DNA from: an uncultured Prochlorococcus sp.
GTDB lineage: Bacteria > Cyanobacteriota > Cyanobacteriia > PCC-6307 > Cyanobiaceae
Assembly (NCBI GenBank): GCA_902573565.1
Contig: CACGKI010000006.1
Location: 19,012 to 83,011 of the forward strand
Direction of reading: 5' to 3'
Length of the DNA: 64,000 nucleotides
The notes beneath the pieces were generated by a model, which was given only the letters and a program-made list of their open reading frames with translations, did no database searches and was not told the origin of the DNA. Every line of letters begins with the position of its first letter. The first letter of the stretch is position 1. A program made the position numbers and the translations under genes. This document shows positions 28,622 through 37,662 of the stretch, piece after piece.

Positions 28622-29791
28622 ATGAACGAACAGAAGGGGTTATTTAAAAATCTTTATAAAAACTTGATGACCCCTATACTAAAAAAAGACTCTGGAATAG
28701 ATGCAGAATATTTAACTAATTTATCTCTTAGCCTTCTATCTTTTAGTTCAAGAAAACGTAATTGGCCTTTAGTGTCATCAATCTTAAAAAATGTAAATGA
28801 AGAATTTAATATAGTTGATAAAAGGTTAACTCAGAACATATGTGGAATAAATTTTTCTAATCCAATTGGTTTAGCCGCGGGTTTTGACAAAAATGGAGAT
28901 GCTGCAAATATATGGAAAGATTTTGGTTTTGGATTTGCTGAACTTGGTACAGTAACTAAATTCTCTCAAGATGGTAATCCAAAACCAAGGTTATTTAGAC
29001 TAGCGGAAGAAGAAGCAGCATTAAATAGGATGGGTTTCAATAATAATGGTGCTAAAAACCTGGTTAAAAATTTTATTGAGCAAGGTATTGATTTCAAAAA
29101 AAACAGGGAGAATATTTGTTTAGGGATCAATTTCGGTAAGTCTAAAATCACAAGTTTATCTCAAGCAAAAGATGATTATTTAACTTCTCTAAAATTATTA
29201 ATTCCATATTGTGATTACGCAGCAATAAATGTCAGTTCTCCAAATACTGAAGGACTTAGAAAGTTGCAAGATCCAATTCTTCTAAAAGAACTTCTTAGAG
29301 AAATTAAAAATTTACATAATTGTCCACCATTATTCGTAAAAATTGCGCCAGATTTAAGTCTTAAATATATTGAAGATATTTGCCATTTAATAATCGAGGA
29401 AAATATCGATGGAATAATTGCTACTAACACCAGCATTGATAGATTAGGTCTTGAAAATAGGAAGATTAGGCAAACCGGATTATTACTTTCTCAAGAAAAT
29501 GGAGGATTAAGTGGAAGGCCTCTACAAAAAAAAGCAAATCAAATAATAAAACATATTCATAATATTGATAAAAAGATCATTTTAATTGGCGTTGGTGGAA
29601 TTGATAGTCCTGAGTCGGCTTGGGAAAGAATTTGTTCTGGAGCATCATTAATTCAACTTTACACGGGATGGATATATAAGGGACCACAATTAGTACCCAA
29701 TATACTTGAAGGAATTTTAAAGCAACTCAATAACCATCAATTATCCAATATTAAAGAAGCCATTGGATCAGATTTAAAATGGGTTAAATAA
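28622..29791 (+). CDS. pyrD: Dihydroorotate dehydrogenase, class 2 (quinone-dependent)
   Basis: PyrD oxidises dihydroorotate to orotate in pyrimidine synthesis, passing electrons to membrane quinones. The 389-aa product has the N-terminal helical segment of class 2 enzymes, the FMN-barrel signatures NPIGLAAGFDKNGDA near residue 81 and GFGFAELGTVT near 105, and the catalytic-serine loop NVSSPNTEGLRKLQ near 202. GVGGIDS and IQLYTGW near the end bind phosphate. It is slightly longer than the E. coli enzyme. It lies in a close run rnhA-pyrD-cobD-like. Confidence 0.96.
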   Translation: MNEQKGLFKNLYKNLMTPILKKDSGIDAEYLTNLSLSLLSFSSRKRNWPLVSSILKNVNEEFNIVDKRLTQNICGINFSNPIGLAAGFDKNGDAANIWKDFGFGFAELGTVTKFSQDGNPKPRLFRLAEEEAALNRMGFNNNGAKNLVKNFIEQGIDFKKNRENICLGINFGKSKITSLSQAKDDYLTSLKLLIPYCDYAAINVSSPNTEGLRKLQDPILLKELLREIKNLHNCPPLFVKIAPDLSLKYIEDICHLIIEENIDGIIATNTSIDRLGLENRKIRQTGLLLSQENGGLSGRPLQKKANQIIKHIHNIDKKIILIGVGGIDSPESAWERICSGASLIQLYTGWIYKGPQLVPNILEGILKQLNNHQLSNIKEAIGSDLKWVK

Positions 29792-29808
29792 AAATTAGAA
29801 AACAAAAA

Positions 29809-30933
29809 ATGAACAAATCGGAAACTAATGATTACGCAACATTAGCCATGCAAATATCAAACTTAAAGCATGGAGGAAACGTATATGCAAAGGCAAAAAA
29901 ATTAAATTTATTACCCTCTGACATCATTGACGCAAGTGCCTCATTAGTACCCTTTGATCCCCCTCAAATCCTAATAGATTCACTAAATTCAGAAATTAAG
30001 AATCTTGGATTTAGATATTACCCTGATAGAAACTTGAGTGATTTGAAAGAAGTAATCGGTAAATTTCATGGGATAAATCCAGAAAATATATTGCCTGGAA
30101 ATGGAGCTTCTGAGCTAATAACCTGGGCAGGTTATGAAGCATCAAAATTTGGAATAAGTTGTATTCCTTCTCCATCCTTTGTTGATTATGAAAGATCTTT
30201 AAATTGTTGGAATAGTGATTTCATACATTGCGAATTACCAAAAAAATGGAATAATATTTTTCCTCAATCATTTCCTATTTATCCTAAAGGTGAAGTTATT
30301 TGGATAACAAATCCACATAACCCAACGGGCCAATTGTGGGAGAAAAGTTCATTAGAGGAAATTGTAAAAAAATATAAATTAGTTATCTGTGATGAGGCTT
30401 TTTTATCGATAACACCCAATGGAGAAAAAGAATCTTTAATACCATTAACCCAAAAGTATGATAATTTATTAGTCTTGAGAAGCTTGACTAAAATCTTCAA
30501 TATTCCTGGTCTTAGATTAGGTTACGTAATTGGCTCATCGAAAAAACTTAAGATATGGAAAATCAATAGAGATCCATGGCCTTTAAATTCCTTTGCAATT
30601 AAAGCCGCAATTGACTTACTAAGTAATAAGAAATTCTATGAAAGATGGACAAGACAAATTTACAGCTGGATAAATATTGAAAGACAGAGAGTTTATGAAA
30701 AATTATCAAAAATAGAAAACCTGAAAGTTCATCACTCTGCAACTAACTTTTTTTTAATAGAAAGCAAAACATCCTTATTGCCCAATATAAAATACCTAGA
30801 AAATAAGGGGATATTGCTTAGAGAATGTACCTCATTTAGATTTCTCAACGAAAACTGGGCAAGAATCAGTTTACAGAGTAGGGAAAATAACAATCTCTTA
30901 TGTAAAGAAATTCAAAATTCCTTTAAAAAATAA
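29809..30933 (+). CDS. cobD: PLP-dependent aminotransferase-fold enzyme, CobD/CobC-like (threonine-phosphate decarboxylase)
   Basis: CobD (called CobC in the aerobic-pathway nomenclature) decarboxylates threonine phosphate to aminopropanol phosphate for the cobalamin lower-loop linker. The 374-aa product starts the conserved part with LKHGGNVYAKAKKLNL near residue 19. It has the substrate-region FRYYPDRNLSDL, TNPHNPTGQLW and VICDEAFLSITP, and the PLP lysine in RSLTKIFNIPGLRLGY near 229. The HGGN-type start and AFLSITP favour CobD over histidinol-phosphate aminotransferase, and a separate hisC lies at 44675. Its end overlaps convergent murG by 22 bases. Confidence 0.8.
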   Translation: MNKSETNDYATLAMQISNLKHGGNVYAKAKKLNLLPSDIIDASASLVPFDPPQILIDSLNSEIKNLGFRYYPDRNLSDLKEVIGKFHGINPENILPGNGASELITWAGYEASKFGISCIPSPSFVDYERSLNCWNSDFIHCELPKKWNNIFPQSFPIYPKGEVIWITNPHNPTGQLWEKSSLEEIVKKYKLVICDEAFLSITPNGEKESLIPLTQKYDNLLVLRSLTKIFNIPGLRLGYVIGSSKKLKIWKINRDPWPLNSFAIKAAIDLLSNKKFYERWTRQIYSWINIERQRVYEKLSKIENLKVHHSATNFFLIESKTSLLPNIKYLENKGILLRECTSFRFLNENWARISLQSRENNNLLCKEIQNSFKK

Positions 30934-32003
30934 TTAAAAATTTTTTTAATCTCAACTTTAGATTTGGCTATATTATTGTTTTCCATATTCTTCTTCATAA
31001 GGTCTAATATTTCGTAGTAATTTTTTCCGTTTTTTGTTTTTATTCTGAAAATTCTTTCTAGAGTTTCTTCAAAAACTTCTTTAGAAATTTTATTTTGATT
31101 AATTAAAACTGAGCCTCCACTTTCAGCAAGAATCAGAGCATTTTTCTCTTGGTGATTATTTTTAGAGTAAGGAAATGGAATTAAAATTGAAGGTTTTTCA
31201 ATCTCTATTAATTCATTTATTGTTCCTGCACCAGATCTCGATATTACAAGATCGCAGTTTTGAATTAAAGCTGCCATTTCATTAGTAAATTTCTTTTGAA
31301 CATAATTTTTAGAATTTTTTAAATTGAATGAATGTTGATTAGATTCACCAATAATATGAACTATTCGGAACTTTTTTTTCTTTAAAAATTCCAGAGAGTC
31401 GAAAAGAATTTGATTTATAGCTTTTGCTCCTTGACTACCTCCCATAACAAGCAAAAGAGGTCCTTTCCCTTTTGGAACCCATTCTGGCGAGGGATTGGAT
31501 TTATAGAATTGCTTTCTTAAAGGCGTACCAGTGAAAATAGTTTTACAATTTTTTAAATACAAATTTGTTTTCTTAAATCCTAAAAGAACATAGTTACACA
31601 AAAAACCAAAATATTTTGTGACCATTCCTGGTATCAAATTTGATTCATGAATAATGACAGGTATCCTGAGAAGCTTTGAAGCCACAATAGTAGGGGCAGA
31701 TATATAACCTCCAGTCGTAAAAACCAAGTTAATTTTTTTTTCTTTTAAGATCTTAATTATTTGAAAAGTTGACATTAATATTTGTATATATTGATAAAAC
31801 AAAAAAATATTTTTTCTTGGTGTCTTAATATTCAAAGTACTCAAATTATATTTTTCGGGAATAAAATTTGCATCAAGTCTTTGGTGAACCCCCAACCAAT
31901 GAATATTCCATTCATCTTCTATCTCTTTCGAAACTGCTAAGGCTGGGAAAATATGGCCTCCTGTTCCACTAGCTGCAACTAATAAATTATTTTTCTTAGA
32001 CAT
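30912..32003 (-). CDS. murG: UDP-N-acetylglucosamine transferase MurG
   Basis: MurG adds GlcNAc to lipid I to make lipid II on the inner face of the plasma membrane. The 363-aa GT-B product has the N-terminal loop ASGTGGHIFPALAV near residue 10-23, the second glycine-rich loop MGGSQGAKAIN near 187-197 and the donor-binding stretch SRSGAGTINELIEIEKP followed by PYSKNNHQEKNA near 255-290. Length is normal. The gene is unusually Lys/Asn/Ile-rich, as are its neighbours. It is divergent from the exported hypothetical protein. Confidence 0.96.
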   Translation of the reverse strand: MSKKNNLLVAASGTGGHIFPALAVSKEIEDEWNIHWLGVHQRLDANFIPEKYNLSTLNIKTPRKNIFLFYQYIQILMSTFQIIKILKEKKINLVFTTGGYISAPTIVASKLLRIPVIIHESNLIPGMVTKYFGFLCNYVLLGFKKTNLYLKNCKTIFTGTPLRKQFYKSNPSPEWVPKGKGPLLLVMGGSQGAKAINQILFDSLEFLKKKKFRIVHIIGESNQHSFNLKNSKNYVQKKFTNEMAALIQNCDLVISRSGAGTINELIEIEKPSILIPFPYSKNNHQEKNALILAESGGSVLINQNKISKEVFEETLERIFRIKTKNGKNYYEILDLMKKNMENNNIAKSKVEIKKIFNYFLKEF

Positions 32004-32044
32004 AAAAACTGAAATTAGTAGAATAAAAGTAATAAACGAAAAAT

Positions 32045-32770
32045 ATGTTTAATTTAAACTTATTCAAAAATATAGGAGTACCTCTCTACTTATTTATTTA
32101 TCTCATTATTCCCTGTTCAGCAATAACACAAACTTTAAAAGGTGCTTTTATAAGAAATCTAGAAAACTCGTTAAATAAGCGTGATTTAGAATTTATTAAA
32201 AAAAATTTTAAAAATGATGAAAATCAAAATATAACAAAAAAGTTCTCAAAAATTGTTAATGATTTCCCTGACAGCAAATGGAAGATCAAAAGATTAAAAT
32301 CAAATATTCCAAATAAAGAGATTTTAAGAATACAAGTTTCAGGAGGAAAAATAGTTAATGGAGAGATGCATATACTTGAGTCCAATTTCGATTATATTTT
32401 TTCAATGTTAAATGGAAGAATTAACAATGGCAGCATTAAAAATTTGTTCACAACAATAAGAAATGATGATCAAAAGATAGATATTAGTTTTAAAATTCCT
32501 GATAAAGTTCTTACTGGCTCTAAGTATGATATCGATATTATTCTAAACAAGCCTCTTGAAGAAATGATTGTTGCTGGAGCAATAAAACCTCATCAAGAAA
32601 ATTCATTATTTGAACAAGAAATATTATTGGAGCCATTATCATCTGGGGGAATTTTTAAAATGACAAGAGCTCCTTCAAAACCAGGGATACAAATTTGGTC
32701 AGGCATAATAGCTCACCCTAAGGGGATGATTACTTTCACAAAGAGTATTGATATTGTTGATAAGATATAG
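32045..32770 (+). CDS. Exported hypothetical protein
   Basis: The 241-aa product starts with a signal-peptide-like segment: a Lys near residue 8, then VPLYLFIYLIIPCSA to about residue 26. The mature part is predicted mixed alpha/beta. It includes the positions WKIKRLKSNIP and the later LEEMIVAGAIKPHQ, and the last third is beta-rich with PSKPGIQIWSGIIAHPKG. I recognise no catalytic motif or family. It is one base from the convergent pgk gene and divergent from murG. A periplasmic or thylakoid-lumen location is inferred from the leader. Confidence 0.7.
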   Translation: MFNLNLFKNIGVPLYLFIYLIIPCSAITQTLKGAFIRNLENSLNKRDLEFIKKNFKNDENQNITKKFSKIVNDFPDSKWKIKRLKSNIPNKEILRIQVSGGKIVNGEMHILESNFDYIFSMLNGRINNGSIKNLFTTIRNDDQKIDISFKIPDKVLTGSKYDIDIILNKPLEEMIVAGAIKPHQENSLFEQEILLEPLSSGGIFKMTRAPSKPGIQIWSGIIAHPKGMITFTKSIDIVDKI

Positions 32771-32771
32771 C

Positions 32772-33980
32772 CTAAGCTTCGTTCAAAGCAGCTACACCTG
32801 GTAACGTTTTACCCTCTAAAAGTTCCAAACTAGCCCCACCTCCAGTAGATATATGAGACATTTTGTCAGCTAGTCCTGCTTTCTCCACCGCTGCAACTGA
32901 ATCTCCACCACCGATTATTGTACAAACTTCAGAAAAAGCACTTAAGTCTGCAAGAGTCGTAGCTATTGCATTTGTACCTTCTGCAAATTTATCAAATTCA
33001 AAAACACCCATCGGGCCATTCCATATTATTGTCTTACATTCTGCAAGAGCATTTTGAAAAACTTTAATGGAATCTGGACCAATATCAAGACCCATCCAAT
33101 CCCCACTAATTGAATCAATTTGAGATATTTTACTTTCAGCATCAGGAGAAAATTCATTAGCCAAAACAACATCAGTTGGTAATAATAATTCGACTCCTTT
33201 TGCTTTTGCTTTTGTCTCTAAATCTTTGGCAAGTTCAAGTTTATCTTCTTCTACAAGACTCTTTCCAACATCTAGACCTCTGGCTTTATAAAAGGTAAAA
33301 ATCATACCTCCACCAATCATAATTTTGTCACACTTATCTAGTAAAGAGTCAAGTACTCCAATTTTGCTACTAACCTTTGATCCTCCAACTATTGCAGCCA
33401 ATGGACGCTTTGGGGAATCTATTGCTCCCTGTAAGTATTTCAATTCTTTTTCTAAAAGGAACCCAGCTACTGATGGACTTAAATAATTAGTTACTCCTTG
33501 AGTTGAAGCATGGGCCCTATGAGCAGCACCAAAAGCATCATTAACATACATATCTGCATGTGATGCTAAATTTTTAGCAAAATCCAAGTCATTCTTTTCC
33601 TCTTCACCAAAAAAACGAACATTTTCAAGTAAAAGAACATCTCCATTATTTAAGCTATTTGATTCTGAAACTGATTCATCACCTATACAACTGTTAGTGA
33701 GAGAAACATTTTTTCCCAACAATTCACTTAATCTTGATGCTACTGGAGTTAATCTCATTTTTTCATTTACCTGCCCCTTTGGTCTTCCAAAGTGAGCAGC
33801 TAAAATAACTTTTGCAGAGTGATTAATAAGATATTCAATAGTTGGGATCGCTGCTCTAATACGCGTATCATCAGTTATTTGACCATTTTCATTGAGTGGA
33901 ACATTAAAATCTACTCTAACAAGAACTTTTTTTCCTTCTAAATGTGTCTTGTCCAGACTGGAAAGAGATAATTTTGACAT
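32772..33980 (-). CDS. pgk: Phosphoglycerate kinase
   Basis: Pgk transfers phosphate between 1,3-bisphosphoglycerate and ATP/ADP, in both the Calvin cycle and glycolysis. The 402-aa product is complete, with RVDFNVPL near residue 22, the basic-patch segment AHFGRPKG near 62, the hinge [15 protein letters not shown] near 197 and the nucleotide loop GGGDSVAAV near 355. [19 protein letters not shown] follows near the end. It is transcribed from a 213-base divergent region shared with ylqF, which has a candidate NtcA-type site. Confidence 0.98.
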   Translation of the reverse strand: MSKLSLSSLDKTHLEGKKVLVRVDFNVPLNENGQITDDTRIRAAIPTIEYLINHSAKVILAAHFGRPKGQVNEKMRLTPVASRLSELLGKNVSLTNSCIGDESVSESNSLNNGDVLLLENVRFFGEEEKNDLDFAKNLASHADMYVNDAFGAAHRAHASTQGVTNYLSPSVAGFLLEKELKYLQGAIDSPKRPLAAIVGGSKVSSKIGVLDSLLDKCDKIMIGGGMIFTFYKARGLDVGKSLVEEDKLELAKDLETKAKAKGVELLLPTDVVLANEFSPDAESKISQIDSISGDWMGLDIGPDSIKVFQNALAECKTIIWNGPMGVFEFDKFAEGTNAIATTLADLSAFSEVCTIIGGGDSVAAVEKAGLADKMSHISTGGGASLELLEGKTLPGVAALNEA

Positions 33981-34042
33981 TAAACAATCTTAATTTTTAA
34001 TTTTAAGACCCTAACGTTAATTTGGGCTTATTGGGTTAAAAA

Positions 34043-34056
34043 GTAGTAACTGTTAC
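34043..34056. promoter_or_regulatory. NtcA-like palindrome between pgk and ylqF
   Basis: The 14 bases fit GTA-N8-TAC, the core of the NtcA nitrogen-regulator site, and contain an inner perfect palindrome GTAAC-T-GTTAC. On the minus strand a TAN3T-type -10 (TAACGT) starts about 24 bases further towards pgk, close to the spacing of NtcA-activated promoters. The short consensus occurs by chance, so this is a candidate only. The rest of the 213-base spacer shows nothing else I can name. Confidence 0.35.
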
Positions 34057-34193
34057 CTATGCCTTAATAAATTTTAAGAATTAACTATTATAAAAATTTT
34101 TTAGTTATTTAATTTATACTAAAATTTGGAAGTAATTACTTTTGAAACTTATAAAAATTAAAAGGAATACAAAATTTTATTTGATTTATTGAA

Positions 34194-35066
34194 GTGGACA
34201 TACCCAAAATTCAATGGTATCCAGGCCATATTGCAAAAGCAGAAAAGAAATTATCAGAAGTTATCAATAAAGTTGATTTAGTTATAGAAGTTAGAGATGC
34301 ACGAATTCCTTTATCAACAGGGCATCCACACTTAAACCAATGGATCAAGAATAAAAAACATATTCTTGTTATAAACAGATCAGACATGATCTCTCTTAGT
34401 ACGATCACAAGTTGGAATAAATGGTTTAATGCTAAAGATCAATATCCTCATTGGTGCGACGCTAAAAGAGGTATCGGCATTAAAGAAATTTGTAATTCCG
34501 CCAAAGAATCTAGGTCTTCAATTGACGAAAGAAGACTTTCTAGAGGAATGAAAATTAGGCCAATTAGAGCACTTACACTTGGTTTCCCAAATGTAGGTAA
34601 GTCAGCATTAATTAATAGAATTGCAAAAAAAAGAGTTGTTAATAGTGCTAGGAAAGCTGGGGTAACTCGTAATTTAAGATGGATAAAATTAGAAAGTGGA
34701 ATAGACCTGCTAGATGCTCCTGGTGTTATACCTCCAAATTTAGAAGATCAAAAATCCGCACTAAATCTTGCGCTATGTGACGATATAGGAGAAGCTGCTT
34801 ATGAAATAGAGAGTGTAGCAATTGGATTCATCAAAATCTTATCTACACTAAACAAAGATAAGAATGCGAATATCTCAGTAAAACAAATATCTAATAGATA
34901 TGGAGTTGATATTACAAAAGGGTTTGAGAGTCCTTCTGATTGGATAGATGAAGCAGCTTCAAAACATACTTCAGGCGATAAAAGGAGAATGTCTCATAAA
35001 TTATTGGAAGATTATAGAAATCAAATGCTTGGTAAGATTGCTTTAGAACTACCAAAATGGAATTAA
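34194..35066 (+). CDS. ylqF: Ribosome biogenesis GTPase YlqF/RbgA
   Basis: RbgA is a circularly permuted GTPase needed for late 50S subunit assembly. The 290-aa product opens with IQWYPGHIAKAEKKL, the family hallmark, then has the permuted G motifs: G4 NRSDM near residue 62, G1 GFPNVGKSALINRI near 128 and G3 DAPGVIPP near 179. The start is GTG at 34194. It overlaps the next gene rluD by ten bases, so two ribosome-maturation proteins are translated together. Confidence 0.93.
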   Translation: MDIPKIQWYPGHIAKAEKKLSEVINKVDLVIEVRDARIPLSTGHPHLNQWIKNKKHILVINRSDMISLSTITSWNKWFNAKDQYPHWCDAKRGIGIKEICNSAKESRSSIDERRLSRGMKIRPIRALTLGFPNVGKSALINRIAKKRVVNSARKAGVTRNLRWIKLESGIDLLDAPGVIPPNLEDQKSALNLALCDDIGEAAYEIESVAIGFIKILSTLNKDKNANISVKQISNRYGVDITKGFESPSDWIDEAASKHTSGDKRRMSHKLLEDYRNQMLGKIALELPKWN

Positions 35067-36016
35067 ATAATAAAAATTCCTTCGGCATCGGAGAAGGTGA
35101 ACTTATAGAAATTATTTATGAGCTACCTCTTCCTATGAGGCTAGACAGATGGTTGGTAAGTAAAAGGCCAGAACAAAGTAGAGCAAGAATTCAACATTTT
35201 ATAAATTCAGGTTTAGTACTTGTAAACTATAAGACTGCGAAAGCAAAGACCCCATTAAAAAATGGCGACAATGTTCAAATCTGGATGCCTCCTCCAGAAC
35301 CTCTTATATATTTAAAACCTGAAAAAATGGATTTAAAAATCCTTTTTGAAGACGAGCACATCATAGTAATCAATAAGCAATCAGGATTAATTGTTCATCC
35401 CGCCCCGGGACATAAATCAGGAACTTTAGTTAATGGATTACTTTTTCACTGTAATGATCTACCTGGGATTAATGGGAAACTAAGACCTGGTATTGTTCAC
35501 AGATTAGATAAAGATACCTCTGGATGTATGGTGGTAGCAAAAAGCCAAGAGGCATTAGTAAATCTCCAGAGGCAAATAAAAGAAAAAATAGCTTCACGAG
35601 AATATATTGCAGTGATTCATGGAGTACCTAAAACCGAAGAAGGCCAAATAGTGGGGCATATTGGCAGAGATAGATTAAATAGATTGAAATATAAAGTAGT
35701 TCAAGAAAATTCAGGAAGATATGCCTGTACTTATTGGAAATTAAAAGAAAGATTTGGCAATTACTCATTAATGAGTTTCAAGCTAGATACGGGCCGAACG
35801 CATCAAATAAGAGTTCATTGCGCTCACATTAATCATCCAATTGTGGGTGATCCTCTATATGGAAGATGTAAAAAGCTACCATGTAAATTAGAGGGCCAAG
35901 CATTACATGCTATTAAGCTTGGACTTATACATCCAATAAATGGTGAAGAAATGATATTTGAAGCAGAATTACCATTAGATTTTCAAAAATTACTAAATGT
36001 CCTTAAAGTTAAATAA
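35057..36016 (+). CDS. rluD: RluA/RluD-family ribosomal RNA pseudouridine synthase
   Basis: The enzyme isomerises uridines to pseudouridine, typically in helix 69 of 23S rRNA. The 319-aa product has an N-terminal S4 RNA-binding domain (RLDRWLVSKRPEQSRARIQH near residues 28-47) and the catalytic motif HRLDKDTSGCMVVAKS near 147-162, in which the aspartate is the nucleophile. It also has DTGRTHQIRVHCAHINHPIVG near 243. The exact target site is inferred from RluD relatives. It follows ylqF with a ten-base overlap and overlaps the convergent ABC ATPase gene by eight bases. Confidence 0.93.
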   Translation: MELNNKNSFGIGEGELIEIIYELPLPMRLDRWLVSKRPEQSRARIQHFINSGLVLVNYKTAKAKTPLKNGDNVQIWMPPPEPLIYLKPEKMDLKILFEDEHIIVINKQSGLIVHPAPGHKSGTLVNGLLFHCNDLPGINGKLRPGIVHRLDKDTSGCMVVAKSQEALVNLQRQIKEKIASREYIAVIHGVPKTEEGQIVGHIGRDRLNRLKYKVVQENSGRYACTYWKLKERFGNYSLMSFKLDTGRTHQIRVHCAHINHPIVGDPLYGRCKKLPCKLEGQALHAIKLGLIHPINGEEMIFEAELPLDFQKLLNVLKVK

Positions 36017-37607
36017 GATTTAAAGATGCATTTAGAAGAGATTTTGTATAGGTATTTTGAGTTTTAGTAAATATTGTAGAACTTTCTCCTTCATCAACTA
36101 TCTTTCCATTATTCATGACTAGCAACCTATCACAAAATCTTTTAGCAATACCTAAATCATGAGTGATAAAGATAATCGTTAAATTCATTTTTTCTTGCAA
36201 GAATCTCAGTAATTGCAGAATTTCCATTTTTACTGAAGCATCTAACATATTTACGCTCTCATCACAAATCAAGATTTTTGGTTTCAACAAAAGCGCTCTG
36301 GCTAATGAGATTCTTTGCAATTGACCACCAGATAATTGATTAGGATAAGAATTAAAAAAATCATTCCTTAAGGGAAGATTTAAATTTCTAAACATTAATT
36401 TAATTTCCTTTTCAATTTTTCTTTTATCCGAAATTTTTCGAATATAAAAAGTATCTTCCAAAAGATTCTTAATTGTCATTTTCGGATTCAAACTTGAAAA
36501 AGGATCTTGAAAAATAATTTGTATATTATTGTGCTTTTTAAAAGATTTATTTTTTTTCGATACATTATTTTTATCATAAATTTTTATTTCGCCACCTCTT
36601 ACTTTCAGAAGTCCAATTAAAGCCCTACATAATGTACTTTTGCCGCTTCCTGAAGAACCAACTATACCAAGAGTCTCATTTTTATGTAATTTGAAACTTA
36701 CTTCATTTAAAGCCTTATTCCATTTATTGCTAAAAATTGAAGAATCTAATTTGTACCAATGTCTTAAGTTATTAACCTCTAAAATGACATCATTTCGAAA
36801 ATTATTCTTAGGATTTGGTTCTAAAACTGTTTTCGAAGCATTTGCTAATTTTATGCCGATATCTGACTTTGGTGATTGAAGAATATCTAATATATTTCCT
36901 TGTTCAACAATCGAACCTTTTTCAATTATTGCAACTTTCTTGCACCACTTTGCTGCAAGATTAATATCATGACTAATTAAAATTAAAGTAGTGTCAAAAT
37001 TATTGCATAAGTGAATTATTTCTTTCATAATTTCAAAACTTGTTATGGAATCTAGGCTTGTTGTAGGTTCATCAGCTATTAATAATTTGGGTTTTAAGGC
37101 AAGGGCCATTGCTATGGAAACTCGCTGTCTCATTCCGCCACTAAATTGATGTGGGAAAGAATCAAGTCTGCTTTCATCAATTCCTACTTTTTGAAAAACT
37201 TCTTTCACTAATTTTGTAATATGCAAAGATGATTTAGTTTGATCATGAGTTTTAAATAATTCATATAAATGATCCCCAACTTTCATTAGTGGATTAAGTT
37301 TTTTTATGGAATCTTGATAAATAAATCCAAAATTTTTTCTTCTAAATAATTGGGCTTCTTTCTTATTTATTTTTCTAGGGTCTAAACATGAAATTGATAT
37401 ATAGCCTTGAGAAGTTGCTTGTTCAGGCAACATATTTACTAATGTTTTTGCAAAAGTAGTCTTTCCGCACCCAGATGATCCTATGATAGCCAAATGATCC
37501 CCTCTATCTATTTCAAGATTAAAATTTTTGATTATGGGACTCTTCTTTAAACTATATTGAACAGTAAGGTTTTTAACTGTAAGAATCTTTTCTTTTTTTA
37601 TTTCCAT
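36009..37607 (-). CDS. ABC transporter with two fused ATPase domains, oligopeptide/nickel type
   Basis: The 532-aa protein (from ATG at 37607) has two complete ABC ATPase modules in tandem, like fused DppD-DppF. Module one has Walker A IGSSGCGKTT near residue 41, the signature QFSGGMRQRVSIA near 152 and Walker B LLIADEPTT. Module two has GSSGSGKSTLC near 320, QLSGGQLQRISLA near 444 and ILICDESVN. Such ATPases power uptake of peptides, nickel or similar solutes. No permease or binding-protein gene lies next to it, so its partners must be elsewhere. An upstream start at 37715 would overlap relA and adds 36 residues lacking any ABC homology. Confidence 0.88.
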   Translation of the reverse strand: MEIKKEKILTVKNLTVQYSLKKSPIIKNFNLEIDRGDHLAIIGSSGCGKTTFAKTLVNMLPEQATSQGYISISCLDPRKINKKEAQLFRRKNFGFIYQDSIKKLNPLMKVGDHLYELFKTHDQTKSSLHITKLVKEVFQKVGIDESRLDSFPHQFSGGMRQRVSIAMALALKPKLLIADEPTTSLDSITSFEIMKEIIHLCNNFDTTLILISHDINLAAKWCKKVAIIEKGSIVEQGNILDILQSPKSDIGIKLANASKTVLEPNPKNNFRNDVILEVNNLRHWYKLDSSIFSNKWNKALNEVSFKLHKNETLGIVGSSGSGKSTLCRALIGLLKVRGGEIKIYDKNNVSKKNKSFKKHNNIQIIFQDPFSSLNPKMTIKNLLEDTFYIRKISDKRKIEKEIKLMFRNLNLPLRNDFFNSYPNQLSGGQLQRISLARALLLKPKILICDESVNMLDASVKMEILQLLRFLQEKMNLTIIFITHDLGIAKRFCDRLLVMNNGKIVDEGESSTIFTKTQNTYTKSLLNASLNLI

Positions 37608-37662
37608 GATTTTATAGCAAATTTTTCTTGTACTAAATAAAATAAACCTAAAGCAAAATATA

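Noticed and set aside
29809..30933. Reading the CobD-like gene as a second hisC
   Set aside because: The HGGN-type N-terminal segment and missing HisC N-terminal motif fit threonine-phosphate decarboxylase better, and hisC is found at 44675.
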